Positions 8,111 through 16,503 of a stretch of 36,197 nt of DNA are shown piece by piece. The stretch spans positions 1 through 36,197 of the forward strand of contig JBJTRF010000245.1 of the NCBI GenBank assembly GCA_046076025.1, in the 5' to 3' direction. This DNA comes from UBA668 sp046076025. GTDB taxonomy: Bacteria > Actinomycetota > Acidimicrobiia > Acidimicrobiales > Ilumatobacteraceae. A program made the translations under genes and the position numbers. The notes beneath the pieces were generated by a model, which was not told the DNA's origin, did not search any database, and was given only the letters and a program-made list of their open reading frames with translations. Position 1 is the stretch's first letter; every line of letters begins with the position of its first letter.

Positions 8111-8763
8111 TGGCCACCGCAACCGCCACCGCACCGCGCCTGAAGCAGCGGTACCAGAGCGAGATCCGCGACGCCCTCAAGTCGCAGCTCGGCCTGGCCA
8201 ACCCCATGCAGGTGCCCAAGCTCGAGAAGATCGTCATCAACATGGGCGTCGGCAAGGCCACCCAGCAGCCGTCGCTGCTCGAGGGCGCTGTCTCCGACCT
8301 CATCAAGATCAGCGGCCAGAAGCCGGTGATCACGAAGGCCAAGGACAGCATCGCCGGGTTCAAGCTCCGCGAGAACCAGGCGATCGGCTGCAAGGTCACC
8401 CTGCGCGGCGACCGCCTGTGGGAGTTCCTCGACCGTCTCATCGCCGTGGCCATCCCGCGTATCCGCGACTTCCGCGGCCTGCCGGCCAACAGCTGGGACG
8501 GCCGCGGCAACTACACCTTCGGCCTCGCCGAGCAGACCGTGTTCCCCGAGATCGAGTACGACAAGATCGACGCGCCGCGCGGCATGGACATCACCATCGT
8601 CACCACCGCCGAGACCAACGAGCAGGGCAAGGCCCTCCTCGATGCGTTCGGCTTCCCGTTCAAGCGCGGCACCGAGTCGGGTGCTCCCACGCCGAAGAAG
8701 CGCCGCGGCCCGGCGCGCGGCGGCAAGGGCGCACCTGCCAAGTCCGCGGCGAAGAAGAAGTAA
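8110..8763 (+). CDS. rplE: 50S ribosomal protein L5
   Basis: Residues 1-185 form a normal L5: MQVPKLEKIVINMGVG, KPVITKAKDSIAGFKLRENQAIGCKVTLRG, and RIRDFRGLPANSWDGRGNYTFG. A basic tail of about 30 residues (KKRRGPARGGKG then a Lys-rich end) extends it to 217 residues. L5 binds 5S rRNA and touches the P-site tRNA. ATG overlaps the rplX stop by one base (TGATG). Confidence 0.97.
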   Translation: MATATATAPRLKQRYQSEIRDALKSQLGLANPMQVPKLEKIVINMGVGKATQQPSLLEGAVSDLIKISGQKPVITKAKDSIAGFKLRENQAIGCKVTLRGDRLWEFLDRLIAVAIPRIRDFRGLPANSWDGRGNYTFGLAEQTVFPEIEYDKIDAPRGMDITIVTTAETNEQGKALLDAFGFPFKRGTESGAPTPKKRRGPARGGKGAPAKSAAKKK

Positions 8764-8778
8764 GCGAGAGGCACCGAG

Positions 8779-8964
8779 ATGGCAAAGAAGTCATTGATCA
8801 ACAAGTCGAACGCGACGCCCAAGTTCAAGGTGCGCGGCTACACCCGCTGCCGCCGCTGCGGCCGGTCTCGTTCGGTGTTCCGCAAGTTCGGTCTGTGCCG
8901 CGTGTGCCTGCGAGAGATGGCACACGCCGGCGAGATCCCCGGCGTCACCAAGGCCAGTTGGTGA
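8779..8964 (+). CDS. rpsZ: 30S ribosomal protein S14, zinc-binding type Z
   Basis: This 61-residue short S14 has four zinc-ligand cysteines in two CXXC pairs, Cys24/Cys27 and Cys40/Cys43, followed by LREMAHAGEIPGVTKASW. The length and cysteines identify the zinc-dependent form (also annotated rpsN type Z), not the longer zinc-free paralogue made under zinc limitation. It lies in the normal spc position between rplE and rpsH. Confidence 0.97.
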   Translation: MAKKSLINKSNATPKFKVRGYTRCRRCGRSRSVFRKFGLCRVCLREMAHAGEIPGVTKASW

Positions 8965-8973
8965 GGAGGCACG

Positions 8974-9375
8974 ATGCTCACTGATCCCATCGCCGACATG
9001 CTCACCCGCATCCGCAACGCCAATACGGCGATGCACGACGAGGTGCGCATGCCCGCTTCGAAGCAGAAGGTCGCTCTTGCGAAGATCCTCGAGAAGGAGG
9101 GCTACATCAACGGGTTCAAGGTGGCACCGGCCACCTCCGGTCCCGGCGACGTGCTCACCATCTCGATGAAGTACTCGAACGACCGCAAGCGCACCATCAG
9201 CGGCCTGCGTCGCATCTCGACCCCCGGCCTGCGGATCTACCGCAAGGGCGCCGAGGTGCCGCGCGTGCTCGGCGGCCTCGGAGTCGCAGTCCTGTCCACC
9301 AGCCACGGCCTCATGACCGACCGCGAAGCGCGCAAGCGCAAGGTGGGCGGCGAGGTCCTCTGCTACGTGTGGTGA
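8974..9375 (+). CDS. rpsH: 30S ribosomal protein S8
   Basis: This 133-residue protein begins MLTDPIADMLTRIRNAN and ends with the S8 signature STSHGLMTDREARKRKVGGEVLCYVW. S8 binds 16S helix 21; in E. coli it represses the spc operon at the rplE leader, a role not tested here. GGAGGC lies upstream of the ATG. Confidence 0.98.
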   Translation: MLTDPIADMLTRIRNANTAMHDEVRMPASKQKVALAKILEKEGYINGFKVAPATSGPGDVLTISMKYSNDRKRTISGLRRISTPGLRIYRKGAEVPRVLGGLGVAVLSTSHGLMTDREARKRKVGGEVLCYVW

Positions 9376-9390
9376 GAAAGAAGATCCGTC

Positions 9391-9933
9391 ATGTCTCGAA
9401 TCGGTAAGTCGCCCATCGCCATCCCGAGTGGCGTCGACATCAAGGTTGCCGACGGTGCCGTCACCGTGAAGGGCCCGAAGGGCACCCTCTCGCGCGTCAT
9501 CCCCGGCGCCATCACCGTGCGCAGCGCCGAGGGCTCTGTCCTCGTCGAGCGTCCCGACGACGAGCGCCAGAACCGGGCGCTCCACGGGCTCACCCGCACG
9601 CTGGTCAGCAACATGGTCGTCGGCGTCACCGACGGCTTCACCAAGGAGCTCGAGATCATCGGCGTGGGCTACCGCGCCGAGGCCAAGAGCCCCACCACCC
9701 TGCAGCTCGCGCTGGGCTTCAGCCACCCCGTGGTGATGGATGCCCCTGACGGCATCACCTTCGAGGTGCCCACCCAGACGCGCATCATCGTGAAGGGCAT
9801 CGACAAGGAGCTGGTCGGCCAGGTGGCCGCCAACATCCGCGCCGTGCGCAAGCCCGAGCCCTACAAGGGCAAGGGCGTGCGCTACCTCGGCGAGCGGGTG
9901 CTCCGCAAGGCCGGCAAGACCGGCAAGAAGTGA
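9391..9933 (+). CDS. rplF: 50S ribosomal protein L6
   Basis: This 180-residue protein begins MSRIGKSPIAIPSGV, has the duplicated L6 fold, and ends with the signature VRKPEPYKGKGVRYLGERVLRKAGK pattern. L6 lies near the sarcin-ricin loop and GTPase centre. Spacing to its neighbours is 15-16 bases on each side. Confidence 0.98.
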   Translation: MSRIGKSPIAIPSGVDIKVADGAVTVKGPKGTLSRVIPGAITVRSAEGSVLVERPDDERQNRALHGLTRTLVSNMVVGVTDGFTKELEIIGVGYRAEAKSPTTLQLALGFSHPVVMDAPDGITFEVPTQTRIIVKGIDKELVGQVAANIRAVRKPEPYKGKGVRYLGERVLRKAGKTGKK

Positions 9934-9949
9934 GCGAGGAGCCACGCAC

Positions 9950-10315
9950 ATGAGCAAGATCGCACAGCAGCGACGCACCGGCCGGCTCATCCGCCACCGC
10001 CGAGTGCGCAAGAAGATCCACGGCACGGCCCTGCGGCCGCGTCTCGCGGTGCACCGCACCAACAAGCACATCTCGGTGCAGGTCATCGACGACGACGCCG
10101 GCCGCACGCTGGCCGCTGCCAGCACCACCGAGGCCGGGCTGCGCTCGAGCGGCGGCTCGTCGATCGCGGCTGCCTCGTCGGTGGGCGCCCTCGTCGCCCA
10201 GCGAGCAAAGGCCGCCGGCATCAGCCAGGTGGTCTTCGACCGCGGTGGCTACCTCTATCACGGTCGGATCGCCGCAGTCGCTGCTGCGGCCCGCGAAGCA
10301 GGACTGGAGTTCTGA
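9950..10315 (+). CDS. rplR: 50S ribosomal protein L18
   Basis: This 121-residue protein has RHRRVRKKIHGTALRPRLAVHRTNKHISVQVIDD and the C-terminal QVVFDRGGYLYHGRIAAVAAAAREAGLEF, the L18 signature. L18 binds 5S rRNA with L5 in the central protuberance. Its stop overlaps the rpsE start (TGATG). Confidence 0.98.
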   Translation: MSKIAQQRRTGRLIRHRRVRKKIHGTALRPRLAVHRTNKHISVQVIDDDAGRTLAAASTTEAGLRSSGGSSIAAASSVGALVAQRAKAAGISQVVFDRGGYLYHGRIAAVAAAAREAGLEF

Positions 10316-10908
10316 TGGCTGCCCCCTCCAACTTTGGCGGACGCAACGAGGAGCGCGCTCCCGATCCGAGCGGACTCCGCGAGTCGCGCGTCATCACCAT
10401 CAACCGCGTGGCGAAGGTCGTCAAGGGCGGTCGTCGCTTCTCGTTCACGGCGCTCGTCGTCGTCGGCGACGGCAACGGCCGCGTCGGCCTCGGCTACGGC
10501 AAGGCGAAGGAAGTGCCGCTGGCCATCCAGAAGGGCACCGAAGAGGCGAAGAAGAACCTCTTCGACGTGCCGCTCGCCGGCAGCACCATCACCCACCCGG
10601 TCATCGGCATCAACTCCGCCGGCCGCGTGCTGATGAAGCCGGCCGCTCCCGGTACCGGCGTCATCGCCGGCGGCGCAGCGCGCATCATCCTCGAAGAGGC
10701 CGGCGTGCACGACATCCTCTGCAAGTCGCTCGGCTCGGCCAACGCCATCAACGTGGCCCGCGCCACCATCAACGGCCTCAAGGACCTGCAGCGTCCCGAC
10801 GAGGTCGCCGCCCGCCGCGGCCTGCAGGCCGACGAGTTCGTGCCCAAGGGCGTGCTGAAGGCGTACAACGAGCGCAAGCGGCAGAACGCAGTCGGAGGTT
10901 CGCACTGA
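10315..10908 (+). CDS. rpsE: 30S ribosomal protein S5
   Basis: This 197-residue protein has the double-stranded RNA-binding-like S5 domain: VITINRVAKVVKGGRRFSFTALVVVGD, GLGYGKAKEVPLAIQKG, then GVIAGGAARIILEEAGVHDIL and KSLGSANAINVARATINGL. S5 lines the mRNA entry site and affects fidelity. It has a short N-terminal extension of about 20 residues compared with E. coli. Confidence 0.98.
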   Translation: MAAPSNFGGRNEERAPDPSGLRESRVITINRVAKVVKGGRRFSFTALVVVGDGNGRVGLGYGKAKEVPLAIQKGTEEAKKNLFDVPLAGSTITHPVIGINSAGRVLMKPAAPGTGVIAGGAARIILEEAGVHDILCKSLGSANAINVARATINGLKDLQRPDEVAARRGLQADEFVPKGVLKAYNERKRQNAVGGSH

Positions 10909-11105
10909 TGAGCGGCGACAAGACCATCACCGTCCGGCAGATCCGCTCGGCCATCGGCAACAAGCCCAAGAACCGCGGCACGCTGCGCGCCCTGGGCCTG
11001 CGCAAGATTGGCGACACGAACACCCTGCCCGACCGCCCTGAGATCCGCGGGATGATCGCCCGCATCCCGCACCTCATCGAGGTGTCGGAGAGCACGGAGG
11101 ACTGA
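10908..11105 (+). CDS. rpmD: 50S ribosomal protein L30
   Basis: This 65-residue protein has the L30 motif ITVRQIRSAIGNKPKNRGTLRALGLRKIGD followed by RGMIARIPHLIEV. ATG shares one base with the rpsE stop. L30 is a small 50S surface protein in the usual spc position before rplO. Confidence 0.97.
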   Translation: MSGDKTITVRQIRSAIGNKPKNRGTLRALGLRKIGDTNTLPDRPEIRGMIARIPHLIEVSESTED

Positions 11106-11109
11106 GCAC

Positions 11110-11604
11110 ATGCGCGTCGACGAACTGAGCCCCGCACCGGGCTCCAACAAGCGGAAGAAGCGGGTCGGCCGCGGTATCGGCGGCAAGGGCGGCAAGACCG
11201 CCGGCGCCGGCACCAAGGGCCAGCACTAGCGCGGCCGCGGCAAGGTCGGACGCGGCTTCGAAGGCGGCCAGACGGGCCTGAAGCAGCGCGTGCCGAAGTT
11301 GAAGGGCTTCAACAACCCGTTCCGCGTCGAGTACAGCCCCGTCAACCTCGACCAGATCGCTGCCACCGGCGAGAGCGCCGTCAACCCCGAGGTGCTCGTT
11401 GCCAAGGGCCTCGTGCGCAAGGACACCTTCGTGAAGGTGCTCGGGCGCGGCGAGCTCACCGCCAAGGTCGACGTCACGGCGCATGCCGTGTCGAAGACCG
11501 CCGAGGCGGCCATCACCAAGGCCTGCGGCACCGTCACGCTGCTGCCGCTGCCGTTCAAGCAGGGCCGCCCGCCGGCGTCCGGCAACCAGTTCACCAACCG
11601 CTGA
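11110..11604 (+). pseudogene. rplO: 50S ribosomal protein L15, interrupted by an in-frame TAG at codon 40
   Basis: The frame from ATG 11110 encodes MRVDELSPAPGSNKRKKR, VGRGIGGKGGKTAGAGTKGQH, then TAG at 11227-11229, and continues in the same frame with RGRGKVGRGFEGGQTGLKQR and LKGFNNPFRVEY to TGA at 11602-11604. Without the stop this is a normal L15 of 164 codons. The stop falls in the highly conserved KGQ-x-(A/S)-R segment, where Ser is expected; TCG to TAG is a single-base change. A sequencing or assembly error or a recent nonsense mutation are the main explanations. L15 is dispensable in some bacteria, so a true mutation is not excluded. TAG is used as a normal terminator elsewhere in the window. 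Confidence 0.9.
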
Positions 11605-11686
11605 ACCGCCTGCCGGGCGGGGTGCCGATACTGTCGGCCACCAGCGCCGGCAGCGGCCTCAGCCGCACGTCTCCCAGGGAGCCCAT

Positions 11687-13018
11687 GTGTTCTCGAACCT
11701 GAAGAACGCCTTCAAGGTGCCGGATCTGCGCAACAAGATCCTGTTCCTCATGGCCATGGTGCTGGTGTACCGCCTGGGCGTGGCCATCCGCGTGCCCGGT
11801 ATCGACCCCGATGCCGTGCGCCAGTTCAAGGAGGCGGCCAACACCCAGGGCGCCCTCGGCTTCCTCAACCTGTTCAGCGGCGGCGCCTTCGCCAGCTTCA
11901 GCATCTTCGCCCTCGGCATCATGCCGTACATCACGGCCAGCATCATCATGCAGGTGCTCGGCGTAGTGATCCCGAAGCTCGAGAAGCTGCAGCAGGAAGG
12001 CGCCGTTGGCCAGCGCAAGATCACGCAGTACACGCGGTATCTCGCCATCGGCATCTCGCTGCTGCAGGCCACTGCGCTTACGTTCATCTTCGGCAACGGC
12101 AACGGCAACGCCTTCTTCGGCGCCGCCCAGACCTACCCGCAAAACCTGAAGCTGCTCACCGACGGCATGTGGCCACGCGGCTACCTGGTGGTGCTCACGC
12201 TGGTTGGCGGCACGGCCACCCTGATGTGGATCGGCGAGCTCATCAGCCAGCGCGGCATCGGCAACGGCATGAGCATGGTGATCTTCGCCAGCGTCGTCAG
12301 CGACCTGCCCGTCAGCTTCTACCGGGTGTGGCAGGAGAAGAGCTGGTTCGTGTTCACGCTGCTGGTGCTGCTGTGCGTCGGCATCGTGCTGGCGGTGGTG
12401 CGCGTCGAACTCGGCCAACGCCGCATCCCCGTGCAATTCGCCAAACGAGTGGTCGGTCGCCGCATGTACGGCGGCCAGAGCACCTACATCCCGCTGAAGG
12501 TGAACCAGAGCGGCGTCGTGCCGATCATCTTCGCCAGCAGCATCCTCCTGTTGCCGGTGCTGGTCGCCAACCTGCTCGGCGGCAACAGCGGCAGCGGGTG
12601 GCGCGCCTGGGTGCAGCGCAACGTCGACACGTACCTGGTGAACAGCCAGAACTGGGTGTACATCACGCTGTTCTCGGTGATGATCGTCGCCTTCGCCTAC
12701 TTCTACAACTCGATCGCCTTCGACCCGATCCGCCAGGCCGACCAGATCCGCCGCCAGGGCGGCTTCATCCCCGGCGTCCGGCCCGGCCCGCAGACCGAGC
12801 GGTATCTGGCCAAGGCCGTCAACCGCATCACCCTTCCCGGCGCAGTGTTCGTGGCGGTGGTGGCGATCCTGCCGTACCTGCTGCTGTGGGCGTTCGGCGT
12901 ACGAAACTTCCCGTTTGCCGGCACGACGGTGCTCATCGCCGTCGGTGTCGCACTCGAGCTGATGCGGCAGATCGACAGCCAGCTGATGCTGAGGAACTAC
13001 GAGGGCTTCCTGAAGTGA
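11687..13018 (+). CDS. secY: Protein translocase subunit SecY
   Basis: This 443-residue integral membrane protein is the channel-forming subunit of the SecYEG translocon. It begins VFSNLKNAFKVPDLRNKILF and shows about ten hydrophobic segments, with the family signatures RVPGID, GIMPYITASIIMQ (plug and TM2 area), GELISQRGIGNGMS and QRRIPVQFAKR. The GTG at 11687 is preceded at 5 bases by AGGGAG; an overlapping ATG at 11685 is in the wrong frame. It follows rplO as usual and overlaps adk by 4 bases. Confidence 0.97.
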   Translation: MFSNLKNAFKVPDLRNKILFLMAMVLVYRLGVAIRVPGIDPDAVRQFKEAANTQGALGFLNLFSGGAFASFSIFALGIMPYITASIIMQVLGVVIPKLEKLQQEGAVGQRKITQYTRYLAIGISLLQATALTFIFGNGNGNAFFGAAQTYPQNLKLLTDGMWPRGYLVVLTLVGGTATLMWIGELISQRGIGNGMSMVIFASVVSDLPVSFYRVWQEKSWFVFTLLVLLCVGIVLAVVRVELGQRRIPVQFAKRVVGRRMYGGQSTYIPLKVNQSGVVPIIFASSILLLPVLVANLLGGNSGSGWRAWVQRNVDTYLVNSQNWVYITLFSVMIVAFAYFYNSIAFDPIRQADQIRRQGGFIPGVRPGPQTERYLAKAVNRITLPGAVFVAVVAILPYLLLWAFGVRNFPFAGTTVLIAVGVALELMRQIDSQLMLRNYEGFLK

Positions 13019-13674
13019 ATCCGGGCGCCCGGCTGATCCTGCTCGGGCGCCAAGGCGCGGGCAAGGGAACCCAATGCGTGCGGCTGTCGCAGCACTATGT
13101 CGTGCCGCACATCAGCACGGGTGACGTGCTGCGCTCCGCCGTCAGCGAGGGCACCGAGCTCGGCGTGATGGCGCGCGAGGTGATGGACCGCGGCGGGCTC
13201 GTCAGCGACGACGTGATGATCGGCATCGTGCGCCACCGGCTGTCGGAGGCCGATGCGGTGACGCGCGGCTACCTGCTCGACGGCTTCCCGCGCACGGTCG
13301 CCCAGGCGCTGGCGCTCGACGACCTCACCGCCGACCGGCCGATCGATGTCGTGCTGGATCTCGACGTGTCGCGCGACATCGTGCTCGATCGGCTGTCGGC
13401 CCGGCGCGTGTGCCGCGACTGCCGGCGCAACTACATCTCCACAGGCCGCGAGCACAACCCGTGGATCTGCGACAACTGCGGCGGCGACGTGATCCGCCGC
13501 GGCGACGACACGCCCGAGGCCATCGGCCGCCGCCTCGACCTCTACGAGGAGCAGACGTCGCCGCTCATCGAGTACTACGGCGAGAAGGGCCGCCTGGCGA
13601 TCGTGGACGGCGTCGGCAGCCCCGACGACGTGTTCCGCCGGCTCATCGACGCCGTCGAGTCGCACCGACGCTAG
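13015..13674 (+). CDS. adk: Adenylate kinase with zinc-finger-like LID
   Basis: This 219-residue enzyme interconverts ATP, ADP and AMP. The P-loop reads GRQGAGKGTQ (about residues 11-20), with Gln where most family members have Pro. HISTGDVLR and LDGFPRT are the AMP-binding motifs. The LID carries four cysteines, Cys133/Cys136 and Cys152/Cys155, in CXXC pairs consistent with a structural zinc site. Start is GTG 13015, overlapping the secY stop. map, which often follows adk, is absent; a convergent pyr operon begins 23 bases beyond the stop. Confidence 0.96.
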   Translation: MNPGARLILLGRQGAGKGTQCVRLSQHYVVPHISTGDVLRSAVSEGTELGVMAREVMDRGGLVSDDVMIGIVRHRLSEADAVTRGYLLDGFPRTVAQALALDDLTADRPIDVVLDLDVSRDIVLDRLSARRVCRDCRRNYISTGREHNPWICDNCGGDVIRRGDDTPEAIGRRLDLYEEQTSPLIEYYGEKGRLAIVDGVGSPDDVFRRLIDAVESHRR

Positions 13675-13697
13675 GCGCCTGATCCATCTGGCGGCCG

Positions 13698-15023
13698 TCA
13701 GCGAGTGGCGACGCCGTCGGCGACGACGATGTCGCCGCCGAGCAGCGTGTGCCGCACGCGGCCGGTGAGGGTGCGCCCGGCGTAGGGCGTGTTGCGGCTC
13801 TTGCTGGCCAGGTCCCAGGCCTTTACCACCCACTGCGCCGACGGATCGAACACGGTCAGGTTGGCGGGCTCGCCGGGCTCGACAGGCCGGCCGTGGCGAT
13901 CGGCGACGCCGGCGATGGCGGCGGGCTTCCAGCTGAGGGCGGCGACCACGTCGCGCACCGGCATGCCCAGCTCGCCCAGCGACAGGCCCAGTGCCGTCTC
14001 GAGCCCCAGCATCCCTGGAGGCGCCTGGTCGAGCGGCACCTCCTTGGTATGCGGTGCATGCGGCGCATGGTCGGTGGCGATGGCATCGATGGTGCCGTCG
14101 GCAAGGCCGGCCTTGATGGCGGCGATGTCGGCAGGCGTGCGCAGTGGCGGATTCACCTTGAACACGGGGTCGTAGCCCGACAGCTGCTCGTCGGTGAGCG
14201 TGAAGTGGTGCGGTGCTGCCTCGGCGGTGACGGGCAGTCCGTCGTGCTTGGCGCGGCGCACGAGCTCGACGCTCGCGGCGGTGCTGAGGTGCAGGAAGTG
14301 CATCGGCGTGCCGGTGAGCCGCACGAGCTCGATGTCACGGTGCAGCATCAGCTCCTCGGCGAGCGCGGGCCAGCCGGGAAGGCCGAGCCGGCTGCAGCAC
14401 GACCCCTCGTGCATCACGGCGCCCTTGGTGAGCGAGGCCACCTCGCAGTGCTGTGCCAGCACGATGCCGAGCGGCCCCGCGTACTCGAGGGCACGTCGCA
14501 TCAGCGCAGGGTCCTGCACGCCGTTGCCGTCGTCGGTGAACAGCCGCACGCCGGCGGCGGCGAGCTCGCCGTACGGCGCCAGCCGCTGGCCCTCGCGTCC
14601 CACCGTGATGCAGCCCGATGGCAGCACCTCGCAGAGACCCGCCCGCTCGCCCTGGTGGCGCACGAACTCGACGACGGCCACAGAGTCCTGCGCCGGGTCG
14701 GTGTTGGGCATCGCCACGACGGCCGTGAACCCGCCGAGCGCCGCAGCGCGGCTGCCCGTCTCGATGGTCTCCGACTCCTCGCGGCCGGGCTCGCGTAGGT
14801 GCACGTGCAGGTCGACGAACCCGGGACTGACGACGCAGCCCGTCGCGTCGAGCACCCGGTCGCCGGGCCCGGCGGCCACGTCGTCACCGGTGCCGACGGC
14901 GAGGATGCGGCCATCGGCGACGACGACATCGGCACGTCGCTCGCCGCGCTGGTCGATGACGGTGCCGCCCTGCAGCACCGTGCGGCTCCCGGCTGCGCCG
15001 GCGGACTTGGCAGTGCGTGCCAT
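13698..15023 (-). CDS. pyrC: Dihydroorotase, type I
   Basis: This 441-residue amidohydrolase closes carbamoyl aspartate to dihydroorotate in pyrimidine synthesis. HVHLREPG (His73, His75) provides the first metal ligands. DDGNGVQDP, a HCEV motif, EAAPHHF and ATDHAPH supply further ligands and the catalytic Asp, so it looks active. ATG 15023 shares a base with the pyrB stop. It is the last gene of a three-gene pyrR-pyrB-pyrC unit. carA/carB and pyrD, which often follow in actinobacteria, are not here because the operon meets adk head-on. Confidence 0.96.
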   Translation of the reverse strand: MARTAKSAGAAGSRTVLQGGTVIDQRGERRADVVVADGRILAVGTGDDVAAGPGDRVLDATGCVVSPGFVDLHVHLREPGREESETIETGSRAAALGGFTAVVAMPNTDPAQDSVAVVEFVRHQGERAGLCEVLPSGCITVGREGQRLAPYGELAAAGVRLFTDDGNGVQDPALMRRALEYAGPLGIVLAQHCEVASLTKGAVMHEGSCCSRLGLPGWPALAEELMLHRDIELVRLTGTPMHFLHLSTAASVELVRRAKHDGLPVTAEAAPHHFTLTDEQLSGYDPVFKVNPPLRTPADIAAIKAGLADGTIDAIATDHAPHAPHTKEVPLDQAPPGMLGLETALGLSLGELGMPVRDVVAALSWKPAAIAGVADRHGRPVEPGEPANLTVFDPSAQWVVKAWDLASKSRNTPYAGRTLTGRVRHTLLGGDIVVADGVATR

Positions 15024-15964
15024 CAGGCGTCTCCCTTCAGTCCCTGGTCGCCCGATCCGAGCAGCGTGAACAGCACCGCCATGCGCACCGCCACCCCGTT
15101 TGCCACCTGGTCGAGAATCCGACTGCCGGGCAGCTCGGCCGGATCGACCACCATCTCGATGCCGCGGTTCATCGGTCCGGGATGCAGCACGAGGGCATGG
15201 GCGGCAAGGCGTCCGGCTCGTGCGGCGGTGAGCCCGTAGCGTGCCGAGTACTCGGCCATCGAGGGCAGGAGCGCGTCGTCCATGCGCTCGCGCTGCACGC
15301 GCAGCATGTAGAGCACGTCGAGGTGGGGGAGCAGTGCGTCGAGGTCGTGGCTCACCTCGACCGGCCAGCCCTCGAGTGATGGTGGCAGCAGCGTAGGCGG
15401 CGCGACGAGCGTGACGTGGGCGCCGAGCATGGCGAACGCCTGCACGTCGCTGCGGGCGACGCGGCTGTGGCGGATGTCGCCGACGATGGCGATGCGCAGG
15501 CCCTCGAAGCCGTCGCGCCGGCCGAGCGACTGGCGGATCGTGTAGCAGTCGAGCAGCGCCTGGGTGGGGTGCTGGTGCCAGCCGTCGCCGGCGTTGACGA
15601 TGCTGGCCGTGGTGAAGCCGGTGATCAGCGCCGGTGCGCCACTGCTCTTGTGGCGCACGACGAAGGCGTCGACGCCCATGGCCGAGATGGTCTCGACCGT
15701 GTCGCGCAGGCTTTCGCCCTTGTTGACGCTGCTGCTCGACACGGCGAACGACATCGTGTCGGCGCTGAGTCGCTTGGCTGCGGTGTCGAAACTGGTGCGG
15801 GTGCGGGTGGAATCCTCGAAGAAGAGGCTGACGACGGTCTTGCCGCGCAGCGCCGGCACTTTCGGGATGGGCCGCTGGCCGATCTCGACCATGTGGTCGG
15901 TGAGGTCGAGCAGGCCGACAAGCTGCTCGCGGTCGAGGTCGTCGATCGACAGCAGGTGCCTCAC
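15023..15964 (-). CDS. pyrB: Aspartate carbamoyltransferase, catalytic subunit
   Basis: This 313-residue enzyme condenses carbamoyl phosphate with aspartate, the committed pyrimidine step. The carbamoyl-phosphate site STRTRTSF lies at residues 52-59, the KGES loop at 82-85 and HPTQALLD at 132-139. Length matches stand-alone class B/C catalytic chains with no pyrI seen nearby. Start is GTG, overlapping the pyrR stop by 4 bases, which suggests translational coupling and shared control by the pyrR leader. Confidence 0.97.
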   Translation of the reverse strand: MRHLLSIDDLDREQLVGLLDLTDHMVEIGQRPIPKVPALRGKTVVSLFFEDSTRTRTSFDTAAKRLSADTMSFAVSSSSVNKGESLRDTVETISAMGVDAFVVRHKSSGAPALITGFTTASIVNAGDGWHQHPTQALLDCYTIRQSLGRRDGFEGLRIAIVGDIRHSRVARSDVQAFAMLGAHVTLVAPPTLLPPSLEGWPVEVSHDLDALLPHLDVLYMLRVQRERMDDALLPSMAEYSARYGLTAARAGRLAAHALVLHPGPMNRGIEMVVDPAELPGSRILDQVANGVAVRMAVLFTLLGSGDQGLKGDA

Positions 15965-16485
15965 CGGATCACCACCCCGTCAGGCGTGGCGACCACTTGC
16001 TCGTCGCGGCTGGTGGGCAGGTTCTTGCCGACGAAGTCGGGCCGGATCGGCAGCTCGCGGTGGCCGCGGTCGACCACCACGGCCAACTGCACCGCCCGCG
16101 GCCGGCCGTATTCGTGGAGCGCCTCGAGGGCGGCGCGCACGGTGCGCCCGGTGAACAGCACGTCGTCGGTGAGCACCACGGTGGTGCCGTCGAGGGGCAC
16201 CGGGATGTCGGTGACACGGCCCGGCACGATGGGCCGCAGGCCGACGTCGTCGCGGTGAAATGAGACGTCGATCGAGCCGACCGGCACCGGATGCGAGGGA
16301 TCGATCCCGTGGAGCACGGTGGCGAGGGCCTCGGCGACCCACACCCCACCCTTCTGGAGGCCGACGACCACCACCCCCTCTAGGCCGTGGTTGCGCTCGA
16401 CGATCTCGTGGGCGATGCGGGTGAGCGCCCGGCGCACGTCGTCGGCGCTCAGGACAGTGCGCCCGGTCGGGTCGGCAGTGGGCAC
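15961..16485 (-). CDS. pyrR: Bifunctional pyrimidine operon regulator / uracil phosphoribosyltransferase
   Basis: This 174-residue PRTase-fold protein has the PRPP loop VLTDDVLFTGRT (about 104-115), the substrate region SIDVSFHRDD and an early IAHEIVERN helix. PyrR binds pyr mRNA in response to UMP/UTP and may also make UMP from uracil. The GTG start is preceded at 5 bases by AAGGGGAA (plus-strand 16491-16498). A PyrR-type RNA loop lies just upstream, so the gene is probably self-regulated. Confidence 0.96.
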   Translation of the reverse strand: MPTADPTGRTVLSADDVRRALTRIAHEIVERNHGLEGVVVVGLQKGGVWVAEALATVLHGIDPSHPVPVGSIDVSFHRDDVGLRPIVPGRVTDIPVPLDGTTVVLTDDVLFTGRTVRAALEALHEYGRPRAVQLAVVVDRGHRELPIRPDFVGKNLPTSRDEQVVATPDGVVIR

Positions 16486-16503
16486 GTCGGTTCCCCTTGG
16501 CGT

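Noticed and set aside
11227..11229. TAG recoding (pyrrolysine or reassigned codon) in rplO
   Set aside because: TAG terminates adk, maf and the RNA methyltransferase gene normally, and no other gene shows an internal TAG.
11685..11687. ATG as the secY start
   Set aside because: It is in the wrong frame; the overlapping GTG at 11687 is in frame and well spaced from AGGGAG.
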